From Leptidea sinapis (taxonomy: Eukaryota > Arthropoda > Insecta > Lepidoptera > Pieridae), in assembly GCF_905404315.1 (NCBI RefSeq), contig NC_066288.1, positions 1,550,001 to 1,614,000 on the forward strand: a DNA stretch of 64,000 bases, in the 5' to 3' direction. Of the stretch, positions 11,111 through 24,464 are shown in pieces. Within the stretch, counting starts at the first letter, position 1. Every line of letters starts with the position of its first letter. The notes below the pieces were generated by a model that searched no databases, was not told the origin of the DNA, and saw only the letters and a program-made list of their open reading frames with translations. The position numbers were made by a program, and so were the translations under genes.

Positions 11111-14100
11111 CTAGACAAACAAGAAGACGTTAATATAATTTTACTAGTTTAGTTAATATAATAACACAAACTAATATACATTTTGTTATAACATAAACTA
11201 TTGGATTATATGGAGTTGGTATTATATATTATATGGAGTAGGTATTGTACTACCACTAGCATATAGGTATTATCATTGTTGTTGGAGCTGGAATAGTTGC
11301 AAAATTGTTGTCATAATTGGGTGTTTATGTTGTTATTTTGAGGAAAACGTAAAATCAACTAAGAGACAACGGAACGTTCACAAAACAGCAAACAAATATT
11401 ACATCTATGCATACTATAATTTGGACATGGTAAAAAAAAAATCAGCAGCGCTATAAAAAAAACATCGAGTTTGATCGTTCGTTGAGCCCGTTAACTTGTA
11501 TACTTATTTACATAAAATACGGCTAGGAACAATATTCCACGATCCTCTAAGGTCCTTTTAGCACTTTTAACAAAGCAACGAGATAATTTTCCCGAAGCAC
11601 GATATATTCATAATTACAAAGTGAATTATCGCTTTGAGTAATAAGAGCGAAGGTGGTTTATTAACTGTTTTTTTAGGCACGCAGGTTGCTCGTTAAAATA
11701 CCGAGGCACATGGCAGGATGAAAGACGAGCTAATTTTGTGTTATAATCATCCTTCTTGTGTATGACTGCGAAATGCCTGACCTCGATCGCTGATTATTGA
11801 AAAATGTAGATATTGGTCGGTTCGGTGTATAATGACCGGCGATGTGTGTCAACGAGCGGCGGCCCTTCAGAACAGTTCATCCTTAATTCGGTTCCGAGCT
11901 CTCCTAATAACACGCATTGCATGATCAGGGCGCTGCATCATGCAGCTTTAATTAAAATAACTGGATTCTTGAGGCTCGAGGTGCATTAATTATTAACCAA
12001 AAGTATAAGTCATATATAATAATGAAGAACTTAAGGATAATTGGTTTCCAAAAAGCAGGTACCATCACAACTCTTTCGGTCTGCTCAATAAAGTTGTAAG
12101 AATTTGATAGATTAACATTTATAAGGAAAATAAAAAAAACATTATTTAAAATACATGTTAATATTAATAATATAATTAAATATAATTAATAGAACGCTAT
12201 AGAAACTAAAAGAAAAGACACAAGAAAAGGTGAGTTATATTAATGTCTAATTACTCTTAATCTATCTGGACCAAAAAGTTGAATAACAGAAATAGTTAGG
12301 TTAGAGAGTAGAGGTAGAGTCCTTTGCAGAAGACTTGTCTAGTATATATATCTATAATACGAGAGATAATTAGGAAAATTATTTTTCACGCAATTGATAT
12401 CACCCCTGAGTTCATAAGGCATACGTGAACTTATTATAAATGGTATCGTCACCGGACCTACGTTAAGGACAATAGCAATTTCTCTAACGCAGTTCAGATG
12501 TGACTGGATATTTGATGAAGACAAGGATACAGCAGCAATGCGCATGCAGCACGCAGTACGCGCTAGTGAAAGCGACTTGGAGCAAACGCGTGCTACGAAT
12601 TACTAACTTGGCACATGACGGGAATTGATCAATGGTATTTTGCATCTAATTTGCCTTCTTTCGAATTATTTCACTCTTACGCTTTCTGCTTGAAAACAAT
12701 ATAATATGTTTAGCGTCGCTGAAGCAAATGTCAAATACGCCCGATACTGGAATCAATAGTCAGGATCAACTATTTATTCAGCCACGAGTTTGTACATCGA
12801 ATGAGTCAGTCGGTAATTAATGTTATATTATTAGCAAAAGATTTTTATGCTCAACATGCGCCTATCTGGCTTTCATAATGGTAATTTTTAAAACAGCTAT
12901 ATAAAGATCCGACGCTGTAAACTTCAGTAAAAGCTTATAAATTATTTATAAAGCTCTTATGAAGCACGTGAAATACAATAATTGTGGTATTTTTTTTACT
13001 ATAATAACGACACTTTTGAAAGAAAATTATTTCACGATAAACTTGATTGCATGTTTCATTAGGTATCTGGATGAATTATTTTATTATCAAAGCAACTGTG
13101 CCTAAAGCCAAATAATTTTCCTTTATTCCTCGGCAGTAATTAAGAGATTTTGGTCGATCACGTAACAAGCATTTGAAATCTTTGGACCTACCGGTATTAA
13201 ATCCCGGGGTCCATAGCTTGGGAATCACTAACAACTGCTAAGAGGTAGTTAAATATCCAAACTCGGAAACATTATATGCAAACTATGTTAGCATGTTTCG
13301 AGTCCTGAATCCGTTGTTCGATATTAATATACGTTTATCACTCGATCCACATGCTCTTCAAAACAGATCGGTCTATCGGATCGGTGAATCGACCGTTCAA
13401 AATGATTTGCCTCAGAGCTAAAAACAACCGGCGCAAGAAACACACCGGCCTTTTTCAAAGACGAAATCAGATTACATATATAGGCACCATTTTTAATGCT
13501 TACGGATAATAATCATTTTTTTTAAATGATACATTTTAAATTTACCATTTCAATAATAGGCCTTTGCCGGTTAACTAAAGCTGTAGAAACAGTTCATTAT
13601 AAGTAGATACCTATAAGTATATCTGTGCCGACTTAATACTCATGCAAACATTTGTTTTGACGCTAACTTTCCATTTCTTAGTTCTTGTGGTTAACCCGAT
13701 CCTCTATGAGCTATTGATATGAAACTGATACCATTGCTTGTATGTTGCGCCGTGCATGAACGGTGAAAACAGCGCCAGTGCTGGTGAATATATGTTTGTG
13801 GTGTTCGGTTACCTGAGACAGTTTAAGAATTTTGCGCTATCGGCTGTTTAAAAAGTTAATAAAGTCGGAGAGTCGCTAACGTTTTCGAATCCCACATATC
13901 ATATCAACAAATTATGTGCTTTAAATAGACGTTTTGTGTTGATTATGAGGTGTTCCTCGGCACATCAAAATGTCAAACAAGGCCTCATTGATCAAGTTCC
14001 AGCTTTGTCGAGAGAGCTGAATAATTAAATGGCAAAGATCAGTACAATGGTTAGGATCCGGCCAATAAATGTAATGTATGTACTTGACTGAAATTGTCTC

Positions 14101-14360
14101 TCATTGTCTCAGAATAACTATGTATTAAAATGGAATGCACAATGAACGTGTATCTACTCGATATTCATCATAATGAAACCACGAAATGCAACCTGCAGGT
14201 AACTGGTAGATATAATAATTAAAACTTCTCGCAAAGTAAGTTTTCTTTAAGCCTAAATCATTGTAATACAATCAAGATAAAACACTCCTTACATAATATT
14301 AATATACAATCACGACTAGATGACAAGAAGTAAGAACTCGTCTTTGTGTGTTTTAAATAA
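11111..14360. other. Upstream intron/intergenic of the secreted-protein gene
   Basis: No coding exon could be proven. The region probably holds the 5' intron of the minus-strand gene. Its AT-rich sequence contains no recognised repeat boundary. Confidence 0.4.
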
Positions 14361-14439
14361 TTACACAAACGTCTCTAAACACGTAGATATTCGGCAGTGA
14401 AAGTCCGGAGTGTGTAAAGTGAATTTATTTATTATTATC

Positions 14440-14590
14440 GTATTGATAGACGACACGAGACTGTCGAGGAGTGCGGGGCGAGGCCGCGTGGGAACAACGT
14501 ACTGAGCTCGTGGTGGAGACCGGACGGTGGCCCCAGACCGAGTGGCGCCGGGGGCAATCTGACTCGCGAGTCTCATCTCTGTAGGTCAAT
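14440..14590 (-). promoter_or_regulatory. GC-rich island, candidate 5' end of the minus-strand gene
   Basis: A 130-base GC-rich stretch stands out from AT-rich surroundings. On the minus strand it includes GAGCTCAGTACG, whose TCAGT core resembles an insect initiator element. It lies 3.3 kb upstream of the first visible coding exon of the secreted-protein gene. The link to that gene is inference. Confidence 0.25.
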
Positions 14591-15309
14591 GTGAACTCTT
14601 GTAGCTTGCGGCTTTTCCGATCTCATCTTTAATAATACTGCCTATTTTACATTCATTTACAGTTTTTTATGTTTGATTTTTGATGTTAAACTTCTTTAGG
14701 TTATGAAAAAGCGACGAGAGTGAAATTTTAAGATGCGCGCGCATCACTGTAACACAAAAGTAACAGCTTGAAGTTAGATCCTAAAATTTTCTGACGTTTG
14801 CGTCATTCGTTATTTTTTTTTAGTTTCTTCGTCCATTATTAGGACAGGCAAAAGGGTTCAAGCCCATACAGCCGTATTCATTATTAAATAAGTAATTGTC
14901 AAAGCCATCTTTCCAAAATTGTTCTTTCTAAAAACGTAGAATAGCACGAGGAATAAATCATTTTAATGATTTTTGACTTCGTTAGGCCAAAAAAGTATAA
15001 CTTCATGTGTCAATGTGCATACATGGGTACACACACACTTTTTTTTTACTTTCATTATTAATATTGATAATTTTTATATGTTCAACCGTTCAAATCCTAT
15101 CCGGATTTAAGCGTTTGACATTCTATTCGTATGTAGGACGCTTGCTGTGCATCGTTACGTACGTCATCACTGATGCGTTCTCTTTTAAATAAACACAGGA
15201 ATATTAGATTTGTGGAAATTTTGTGTATTATATTTTTTTTAATAATATTGACACACTTTTTTACACATATAATCTTTCCCCAAACTAGGCAGAAACTTGT
15301 TCATATACA

Positions 15310-15465
15310 CATATGGGTGCATGAAAACGATTTATTTAATAACACATACATAAATATATTATATAAACATCCATGACTCGATAACATACATCCATACTCA
15401 TCATATAAATGTATGCACCTTCCGCGACTCGCACCTCTAGCTAAGTGGGCAGGGTCACTATAGCA
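15310..15465 (-). repeat. tRNA-derived SINE (family S), minus copy
   Basis: The complement reads GTGACCCTGCCCACTTAGCT (box A side), then GGTGCATACATTTATATGAT and GTCATGGATGTTTATATAAT. This is the same order as the family copies at 16.6 and 25.0 kb. The 3' part is truncated. Confidence 0.7.
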
Positions 15466-15955
15466 ATAATATATTAATAATATCATAATAAACATATTTT
15501 ATTTGGCCAGGCAGCATCTGTCGGCCCCAATAATTGCTTGTTATAATAATACTGATTAGGTTTGTACTAATAATTGGTATTAATATTAACCAAATCAACG
15601 GCTCAATTGGATAATAGTGAAATATCTAATACAATCAAATCTATCGTCAAATATAATAAGAAAATCCAGACATACATTGCAGCTCTACCTAGAGGTTCAA
15701 TACAAATCATCCAGAGCTCCACTCGACAATTCCATCAGCATCGGTACAATTACAAGTATTTGGAAGTCTTGTTTAGTTTACACACATACACTCATAATAA
15801 AACTACAACTGTTACTCTAAATTACTAATGTCAAAAACTCGCTGCGCTCGAGGCCGTACGTCATCGGTGCGATGGAAACAGACAGCTGACGGGTGTTCGT
15901 GTTGCATTATTTCATAGTATCACCATCAACACGCCAGTAATAGTTTTACATAATA
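15466..15955. other. Intergenic, no gene seen
   Basis: Open frames in this stretch are short, overlap each other and have no recognisable content. Confidence 0.4.
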
Positions 15956-16247
15956 CTAGCTGATTCAGCAAACGTTGTATTGCCGATATTAAAATCGCGA
16001 TACAAAAGTAACTGTTGATCGTAGATAGGTGAAAATTTGAATTTGTATGTATTTTTTAATGCTGACTCATAATCAAACAAATTAAAAAAAAAATTGGGGT
16101 GGACCACCCTTAACATTTAGGGGGATGAAAAATAGATGTTGTCCGATTCTCGATCCAATATGCACTCAAAATTTCATGAGAATCGGTCAAGCCGTTTCGA
16201 AGGAGTTTAACTACAAACACCGCGACATGAGAACTTTATATATTAGA
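15956..16247 (-). mobile_element. Small non-autonomous Helitron (292 bp)
   Basis: On the minus strand the element starts TCTAATATATAAAGTTCTCA after an A (16248) and ends GAATCAGCTAG before a T (complement of 15955). This is the Helitron A|TC...CTAG|T rule. The interior contains a widespread lepidopteran segment (plus strand TTTCATGAGAATCGGTCAAG). It is non-coding. Confidence 0.72.
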
Positions 16248-16607
16248 TAATATTATATATTGATGTTTGTGATATTATAGATTGTCAGACTTGCGCTCGT
16301 TGATGTCTAATACATGGTCATTCAGAAATATGACTATTTTTAAACTGTTAGTTATATATTATATGCTTGACTGAAAACAAAATCATTTATTCATTTAAGT
16401 TAACAATTACAATTTTGTAAGTGATTGTTTTTGCTCAAAAAATAAAACGCTCCTGGCTTAGGCAACGCGAAATTTAATAGGAAGAATATATTGGAAATAC
16501 ACTTGACCTTTATTTTTATTTCTAAGATAGCTTCAGAATTGATAAAAACTTTTCACGCCTTAAGCAATATAATTAAATATATGAAATTACATATTTGACG
16601 ATCTATG

Positions 16608-16855
16608 TAAGTAGCTCAGTGGTAAGTGACCCTGCCTGCTGAGCTAGAGTTCCCACGCTCAATACGTGCAATATGTATGTGATGAATACGGATATTTGTT
16701 TCCGAATTAGGATGTTAATTTTGTATTTATGTATGTTTAAGTAAGTACATTTTATAAGGTCTTCTAGGTATCCATAGCAAAGGCTTAGGCCTAGTTTGGG
16801 GCAAGATATTTTGTGTAATAGTGTATCAACATTATTATTATTATATAAAATACTA
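16608..16855 (+). repeat. tRNA-derived SINE (family S)
   Basis: The tRNA-like head AGCTCAGTGGTAAGTGACCC is followed by CCTGCTGAGCTAGAGTTCCC and the shared body. The TTTGGGGCAAGATATTTTGT end and a terminal ATT repeat complete the unit. Box B is degraded (CCCACGCTCAATACG). Confidence 0.8.
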
Positions 16856-16859
16856 AACA

Positions 16860-19600
16860 ATTTGTTATGTTTTAAAGTGATAACCCTCATTTCTGGGATT
16901 AATTACACAAATTTATTTATGTATATAAAATACTTGTTTCGAGTAAGTTGAGAACGGTAAATAAATAAATATAAATTAGTCAAGTGTTACGAGTACAGAT
17001 CGAGTTGTATCGATCATCACAATTTTTGAGTACACTTGTAACTTACTAACTTTGGACATTTAATCACCTTTTGTTAGTTCGCGATGTCAAGATCAACTAG
17101 TTTTTGGAAGGGAATGGCCTGCCCCTCAATTTAGAACTAGACAATGAAAACGTGTGTTTATTTATTATACTTTAACGTCGTAACCTCTACTAAACATGAA
17201 ATTGTGAGAAGTACGAGAACATTAATACCCTAATTCCAGACGGGGGAAGCTACGGACAGAAACTTGTATGTTTTGAAAATCTGAAAGTTATTCTGCATCC
17301 TGATAGGATGTTACTTTAGACGTCGTAACTCCGCAACTGATTTGGATGAAACTGATTGGACAATGGCTAAATGAAATTCCAATAATAATTGGTAGAGCTC
17401 TATAAGGCATACATTAGGCATAGCATACCTTAATTTTTTAAATATTTATTTTCAATTATTTATAAAATAATGAAAGCTAAATAAATGCGGTAGAAATGAG
17501 TTTTGAGTAATAGGTATATATGGCATAAGAAGGCATAAAAGGCATTTATTTTCTCAAAATCGATTCCTTTAGAATTTTTTTGATGTCATTTCTAATAATA
17601 GAAACTAGATACGACTACTGCTTGGGAAACAAATGGCACTCTGAGAGAGAAGAAGCTGCGCAAGAAACTCTCCCAGCATTCTTTTTTTTCGCTCTTTTTA
17701 ATAAAATATACAATATTGTACTGTCATTGGTATTCCTATAAAATAACTGGAAAATGCCTGAACAGTGGCTGGGACTTTATTATAAAAGTGTATACATTTA
17801 TCCTTAAATCTATTATGTATCTTACGAAGCCCACTAGAATTAGTTACAACAATCCCTTATTTCTAGTGTTGTAAAAATGAAAATCACTATTAAGAGCAAA
17901 AAGGTGACGATTTTTGTGAACATATATTAAATTTTCATAAATGTACTGATAATGACTAACCAAGCTGATATATAGCACAAATAGAGTAGGAGTTATTTGT
18001 GTGAGATTGACAAACAGTAAAACTAGATGACGAAGTGGAATTAATGAAGATGGAAAGAAATTGAATTGACTGGACAGATAATATATAGAGGTACATACTA
18101 TGTAGTTGGAAGTAGTGGGAAGTTTCGATTGGTTAATGTGATATGTTCGGGATTGTAGTTAATTATTAGATCCTTAAATCTTTATGTATTTTATACAAAC
18201 ACACTAGTTTTAAGTATCGAAAAATTGTTGGGCAATGTAGAATACTTAAGAGACCGTAAATATGCATTCGGTTTTAATTTTTTACTACAAAATAACGGAA
18301 ATATTACTTATATAAAAATAAGAATTCGGCTCAAAACTATTGTCATAATATTATAATACCTACTTATTAATGAAACTGTGTCATGAAGGAATGAATAAGC
18401 TGAAAATCCCGATGGCGAAAATTGAAAATAAATAAAATTGTGAATTGAATGAATTTCTAAATGCTTTATCTAATTTAGTGAAATAATTTTTGTCATTGTT
18501 TTTTATTTTATTTTTTCTCATATTATGTGCGGTAATTGTACCTACTGAAAAACGAGTATTTTTGTTAATTTCAAAATAACAGTGATAAAAAATTTATGTG
18601 TCTTTGTGTAACATAAAATAAATTATTTTTTATAAACGCATAAAATTTTCTACATGGTACTTATACTAACATTTTTATTAGTTTTGGCTGTCTGTTCTGA
18701 GTACTCTTCAAAGCGGCTGTAGCTATTTTGACGGGACTTTCACTGATATATTTCTAAATTATAATAATACATACTTATTAATACTATAATGGGTAGAAAC
18801 GAATAAAACTTATGATATTGTAAAAAATATAAAATGCAATGAAGAAATACCACCACATAATTATAATAAATATCGCTATGGAGGGATACATTAACAAATG
18901 AAAACAAGCACAAAGTTAAGATAATACTTAAAGCTTTCAGCATAATCCGATATGTCCAGATTGAATGTGTGGGTGCAGAAGGAAAGAATTATGAACACTT
19001 TCACATGGTTTATGTGTCGACGACCAGCCGGCACTTACAAGGTAGAGATGTACCCACGCCGTGCTGTGTGTTCTGTGCTCATATACTATTAGCTACTAGA
19101 TTCTTATTTAACACATCACTACCAGGCTGGCTCACCTTACCGCCCGTTCAATCTCCTATTAGTGCTGTTAAATACAATCAATTTACATCGTAATGGATGT
19201 ACGATTATCGTTTGATATTGCTAGATGAACTCTAGTTTTAGCTCGCAATTTCTATATAACATTTCGTTTCATTAAGTAATGTTTCAATTAGTATTTAGTC
19301 CCTGATGTAACTAGTAATATTATTTTATAATCATAATACTTTTTAGGTAATATTAATAGATCAGTTAGGTACCGATGTGTATTTAACATATTACGTAATA
19401 TTACTATTAATTTTCTTACCAAAATTAAACAGAAATAAATGAATTTATGCCAACTTTATGGATTGATATCCATTAACAATTTAAATTGATTTTCCTATAT
19501 GTATCTACAAATAAATAAATATAAAAAATCTACATAAGTTAAAATACTAAAATATTACTATTATGGTATGGTTTATATAATATATCATTAGTGAGGTGGA
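16860..19600. other. AT-rich intergenic DNA
   Basis: No gene is supported. A repeat-like piece at about 17636-17705 (GAAGCTGCGCAAGAAACTCT) resembles the LINE-tail family seen at 25.7 and 59.6 kb but is too diverged to delimit. Confidence 0.4.
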
Positions 19601-19621
19601 GTTAAAAGCCATAAATAAAAA

Positions 19622-19863
19622 TTAAAAGTAATACACAGTACTCACATAAATCATATTGTCAATGTTTGATGAATGTCGGCCCGAGTATCGTAACCACCAC
19701 AAGAGTCTCTCGTAGTACGAGTTTTCCGTCCGCTGTCTACCGCGTGTCTGACCAAATGACCACCGACCGCCTCGTAACGCGTGTGACGACAACATCAATA
19801 ACGTCAAACTATTGTCTAGCACGTGGGACGAGCTATATGGTAACACCACCCGTGCAGGTTTAA
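19622..19863. other. GC-richer, exon-like block of unknown function
   Basis: Frames are open on both strands. On the minus strand the open frame meets a donor-like TAT|GTGAGT at about 19643. The plus-strand frame is rich in S, T and V. No acceptor, partner exon or known motif was found. It could be an isolated exon, a promoter-associated GC patch or a TE remnant. Confidence 0.2.
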
Positions 19864-19869
19864 CCAGTT

Positions 19870-21735
19870 ACGTACTTGAACTACATTAATAAGTTTACAT
19901 GCAGGCAGTAATATATTGTGCAGAATGCAGATGTTATAGGTACGAACTGGCACAAAGAATGCGGCTATTTTCGGAAATATTAATCCCAGGTGCCGTTATT
20001 TTAAAGACAATTGCATGTAAATTCCGCTGGGCATTATGTTAAGATGACAAGGTGGCTACTTATTTCTTAGTGCTTACAGTTTCTAATCGGTTTTGTACTA
20101 ATTACCTACCTGTCTGCTAGTATACCGACAAACCTACATTGTAAGTCTCCACAATGCCATCCAGATCTTAAGCGACATAAAGGATGTTATATATTTAAAC
20201 GCTAGCAAACATTAAAACACAAAACCTTTATTTTTCTTATCCGCTATTTGCAACCAACCATTAAGCCGTTTAGTGATCGTTTATATAATATAGAACTTAC
20301 AGAAAGAAAAATAACAAAAATGGAAATTAGACACAGATAATGATTATATTGATTTTATTTTAAATATTTTTGCTAGCAAAGGCAAACGTTTGTATGGAAT
20401 AATGACCGGGATTGTTTTTTTATTAAGACTTTACAAATGTAAAGAAAGCAGTTCTGTGAAAAGTGTAGGCAGAGATATAAATATTGTCAAATTGTCAATA
20501 TATAGATAATTAAATATATTTTGTCGAAGAGTCAAATAGATAACTATTTATTAGTTTTACCACTAAAAATTATTCAATTTGCTAAGTAAATCGACTCATA
20601 AGCAGCTTTATTTTACGGCATTAGCAAGGAACTCTTCAAAAGGCTTGAAAACGTTTCTACCTACATTGTAGAAGTTTACTGCATTTTTATTGTTATTGTA
20701 CCAGCTATTTTAACTTAGTTGCAGTTAACTTGTTAACCTTGTTTAACCTAATGGTTAACTTTTAATTTCAAAGTTAAACATTTCATCGAACCAATTATTA
20801 CCTACCTAGGTAGGCTACGATTTTTCTTAGTAGGTACCTACTCATGTGTTATTCAAATTCAAATATTTTTATTCAAAACCACATTTTGAACGCCAGAAAC
20901 TGCCACCCGTTCAAAATAGAGAGGCACAGAGAGTGGCGTTTTTATAAAATGTAATATAAATAAAAAAATGGATTACAATGTAATATCTTATTTTTTCTTT
21001 TATTTGGGAAACATACCATATTTTATTTATTTATTCATTTATCTTAAAATATATAATAATAGAGACATACTCGCAAAATCTCTAAGGTTTATGTGCGAGC
21101 GGTAAGTTCGCAATACAATAATTGTTTTAATTACTTAAAACTTAATTTAACCTATAGTAGTATTATTAAAAATATACATCATAGGTATTCCTGGTTATTA
21201 GCTTCTAGATAGTATTTTTTTAGCTTTACTTTCAAATTTTTCTTTTGCAGATATATATCTATTAGATCATTAGGTAATGTATTTAATAATAATAAACACA
21301 TCTTAAAATAATCATTTTTAATTAAAGAGCCTGCGGGTTCCCAGTCTGTGGAATCATTTATGTTATAATTATGTTATAATAACCTTTTTACCACACAAAC
21401 GTTTTTTAATAATCCTTTTAAATTTCGTAACACATTTGTTTTGTACATTTTCGGGGATCATATTGTAAAAGCATATTATATTCGACTCAACCGAGTAGTA
21501 GGCATATCAAGTTCATGTTTGTTCCTCGTGTTTACATTATGATTGTCAGAGTTTCTAGCAAATTCCTTAATGTGCTTCTGAAAATGTAGGCCATTATCAA
21601 GAATATGAGAGATGCAACAGTCAAAATATTTATTTCTTAAAAAAAACCTCTAATTGATTCTTTAGGACCTAGTTTATAAATATATTTTTAATTTTTTCTT
21701 AATTATTCTGCAAATAAAACTTGAAAACACTTCCT
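19870..21735. other. Intergenic with a LINE tail at 20850-20970
   Basis: The piece at 20850-20970 starts ATTCAAATTCAAATATTTTT and continues with CCAGAAACTGCCACCCGTTC. It is a minus-oriented tail related to the LINE at 57346-57896. Otherwise no gene or element boundary was recognised. Confidence 0.45.
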
Positions 21736-22106
21736 TTTTTGCATCCTATCCTTGGGCCAAGGTTTGTTTCCCTTCGGATGATCCAAGTGCCTGCGCCGTT
21801 GCAGTAGCCGATGTGATACTACAGGGCATGGATATTTTTATACCAAGCTCTGTAGTACCGATTGGTGGCAGATCACAGCCCTGGTTCGATGCGTCAGTTA
21901 AAGCAGCATCTGACTGCAAAAAACAGGCGTATCCAACTTAGGTTGCGCTGGGCACAAAGGATCCGAACTGCAAAGTTCTTAACAGGAAATATAACCGTGC
22001 CTCCAAATTTTTTAAGCGGCAAATCGCCCGTGCGAAGTCGAAGCACGTCGTCAAAATCGGCGAGCAGCTTTCCAGTTAGCCGACCGGAACACGCAAGTTC
22101 TGGTCG

Positions 22107-22500
22107 TTGTCGAAAGCTGCTCTTGGTAACTTCAACCAGCAGTCCTTGCCGCCGTTGCACATGAGGAATGACACCCTGGCCCATACGGCAAAAGAGAAAG
22201 CCGATCTCCTGTGCGCTCTTTTCGCCTCCAACTCGACTCTTGACGACAACGGAAAAACACCGCCGTCCATCCCGCGGTGTCAGAGCTCTATGCCTGAAGT
22301 ACAGTTCAGACAGAAAACTGTTAGGCGAGCTCTGTTTTCGTTGGATGTCAGGAAATCGAGCGGGCCGGATGGCATTTCTCCAATCGTGCTCAGGACGTGT
22401 GCCCCTGAGTTGACGCCGGTGCTAACACGTTTATTCCGGCACTCTTATTCAAAAGGCGTAGTCCCTGACTCATGGAAGTCAGCCCTTGTCCATCCGATCC
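22107..22500 (+). pseudogene. LINE reverse-transcriptase N-terminal fragment
   Basis: An open stretch encodes the pre-RT and finger region, including ALFSLDVRKSSGPDGISPIV and PDSWKSALVHPI. The reading frame then shifts near 22500, and RT continues in other frames to the YADD motif at 22924. It would have encoded an RNA-templated DNA polymerase acting at the target site (target-primed reverse transcription). Confidence 0.75.
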
Positions 22501-23112
22501 AAAAAAAGGAGACAGTTCGGATCCGGCAAACTACAGGCCTATTGCTATTACCTCCCTGCTCTCCAAAATGATGGAGAGCATAATCAACCGCCAGCTCTTG
22601 GTATACCTAGACGGTCATCAGATGATCTTCTATTATATATAGAGCGGCTATTTAAAGAAAGGAGTGGTAGTTAGCCTGGATATACCTTTGATCGTGTATG
22701 GCACAAGGCGCTCCTCTCAAAACTTCCATCATTTGGGCTTCCCGAGAGCTTGTGGAAGTGGACCTCCAGCTTCCTCACTGGGCTCAGCATACAGGTCGTT
22801 GTCGACGTATATTGCTCGAAACCGAAGCCCGTGAATGCTGGAGTTTCCCAAGGCTGTGTGCTATCTCCTAGGCTGTTTCTTCTGCATATCAATGATAAGT
22901 TGGACACCTCCAATATACATTGCTATGCAGACGACAGCACTGGTGATGCCGTATACACGGGCCATCCAGGTCTCACTCGGGAAATCGTCGACCTCGGAGA
23001 AACTTATGTCTTCTATCGAGTCCTCTATCGAGAAGGTCGCGGAATGGGGTAAATTGAACCTTGTCCAATTAACCCCCAGAAGACTCAAGTTTGCCACTAA
23101 AAAAAACCCCAT

Positions 23113-23466
23113 TTGTCGTATCACCGCTCTTCGACAACACTTCCCTTAAAGCCTCGCCTAGTATCGGAATACTGGATCTCGAGCGATTGCCAATTCCGCG
23201 GCCATCTGGAGAGCAAAGCCAAATTGGCTTCGAAGAAACTGGGCGTCATAAATAGAGCACGACAATACTTCAAGCCGGCCCACATTCTAGCGCTCTACAA
23301 AGCGCAGGTCCGGCCACACATGGAGTATTGCTGTCATCTCTGGTCTGGCGTACCCCAGTATCAGCTCGATCCATTTGACCGCGTGCAACGCAGAGCAGCT
23401 CGAATTGTCGGGGACCCAGTGCTCTGTAAACAGCTGGATCACTTGGCGTTGCGTAGAGCTGTTTAA
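23113..23466 (+). pseudogene. LINE reverse-transcriptase C-terminal fragment
   Basis: The frame includes HILALYKAQVRPHMEYCCHL and FDRVQRRAARIVGD, the typical C-terminal segment of Jockey/CR1-like ORF2 proteins. It belongs to the 21740-23765 element and is separated from the YADD part by frameshifts. Confidence 0.75.
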
Positions 23467-23771
23467 CCTGATTCCTGCCGCCGTATTCCACCTTCGCACG
23501 ACACGCCACAAGTTAGGATATCATCCCCACTATCTGGATGTGGGGCGGTCCTTAACAGTGCGGTTTTCAAGGAGCTTTCTTCCCCGTACTACAAAGCTGT
23601 GGAATGAACTTCCTTGTGCGGTGTTTCCGGGACGAACACGTAACGTACGCCTTCCTTAAAGACAACGCTCTTGTGATTCCTCTGGTGTTGCAAGAGAATG
23701 TGGGCGGTGGTGATCACTTAACACCAGGTGACCCGTACGCTCGTATGTCCTCCTATTCCATAAAAAAAATA

Positions 23772-23850
23772 TCAACCATGTGGGACTCGAACCCACGACC
23801 TCTCGCGTTCCGTGCGAGTGCTCTTCCAACTGAGCTTACCGTTCGAGTGA
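23772..23850 (-). repeat. tRNA-like SINE head (family T)
   Basis: The complement reads TAAGCTCAGTTGGAAGAGCA, then a CTCGC/GCGAG stem and GTGGGTTCGAGTCCCAC. D, anticodon and T arms all form. The acceptor arms pair poorly and position 33 is C instead of T, so this is a tRNA-derived SINE or pseudogene, not a functional tRNA. A related, more diverged head lies at 29600-29690. Confidence 0.6.
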
Positions 23851-24464
23851 CGTATCGTCATAAAATCTTGTATGCTTTGTTCAACTCTCAGGTTTTGGCT
23901 TCATCTACAGGATCTACTTTACAGTTGATAAACTGCTGAATGCTTAACTCCAATATTTGCATATTAGGAAATCCACCCATCAATCATCATTAAATGGATC
24001 CCATTGAGCATTGTTGTGCGAGAGCTCGTTGAAATATGCCAATGAACGCGGTGTAGGTGCCATGGTACGGGCAGTATAGAATATAGAATTATAATAGCAT
24101 TATATAATCTTTATGTAAAATATATCATATGTATATTTAAATTCGTATTAAATATAAAACTCAAAGGCTACCCTTCCACTTCTACTCAAGATATTCTCTC
24201 ACACCTTCGATTGTTGTTGTAATTTTAAATTAAATTATTTTCCAAACAACATACTTTATGTACATGTACTAGACAACAAATTAAAGATGCAGTTACAATA
24301 AAGGAAAAGTGACTTGTAATATCATTACCTAACTGTGAATGTGGAAGTGTGAAGAACCGCCATTTTGAATATAATTTTAAAAATATAAACAACAAAAGAT
24401 CAAGTATTTGTAGGAAGGCAGGAAGTTCAATTTTTTTCTTTTGACTATCTAGACGTACAACTAT

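Larger units (their letters stand above)
21740..23765 (+). mobile_element. Degraded non-LTR retrotransposon (LINE family A), 5'-truncated
   Basis: The order on the plus strand is: linker after the endonuclease, reverse-transcriptase fingers with SSGPDGISPIVLR (about 22350-22390), the catalytic YADD at 22924-22935, thumb and C-terminal part with a KLGYHPHYLDV-like stretch, then a 3' end finishing CCATAAAAAAAATA. Several frameshifts and stops break the frame, so it is inactive. The 3' sequence matches the CR1/Jockey-like elements common in Lepidoptera (family assignment by motif only). At least eight further 3' ends of this family are scattered in the window in both orientations. Confidence 0.8.

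Noticed and set aside
21894..23509. Minus-strand frames across the LINE at 21.7-23.8 kb
   Set aside because: They are shadows; the RT motifs, including YADD, are on the plus strand.
23772..23850. Functional tRNA gene
   Set aside because: The D, anticodon and T arms form, but the acceptor stem pairs poorly and the anticodon loop lacks the normal T33. A related diverged copy exists, so it is a tRNA-derived repeat.
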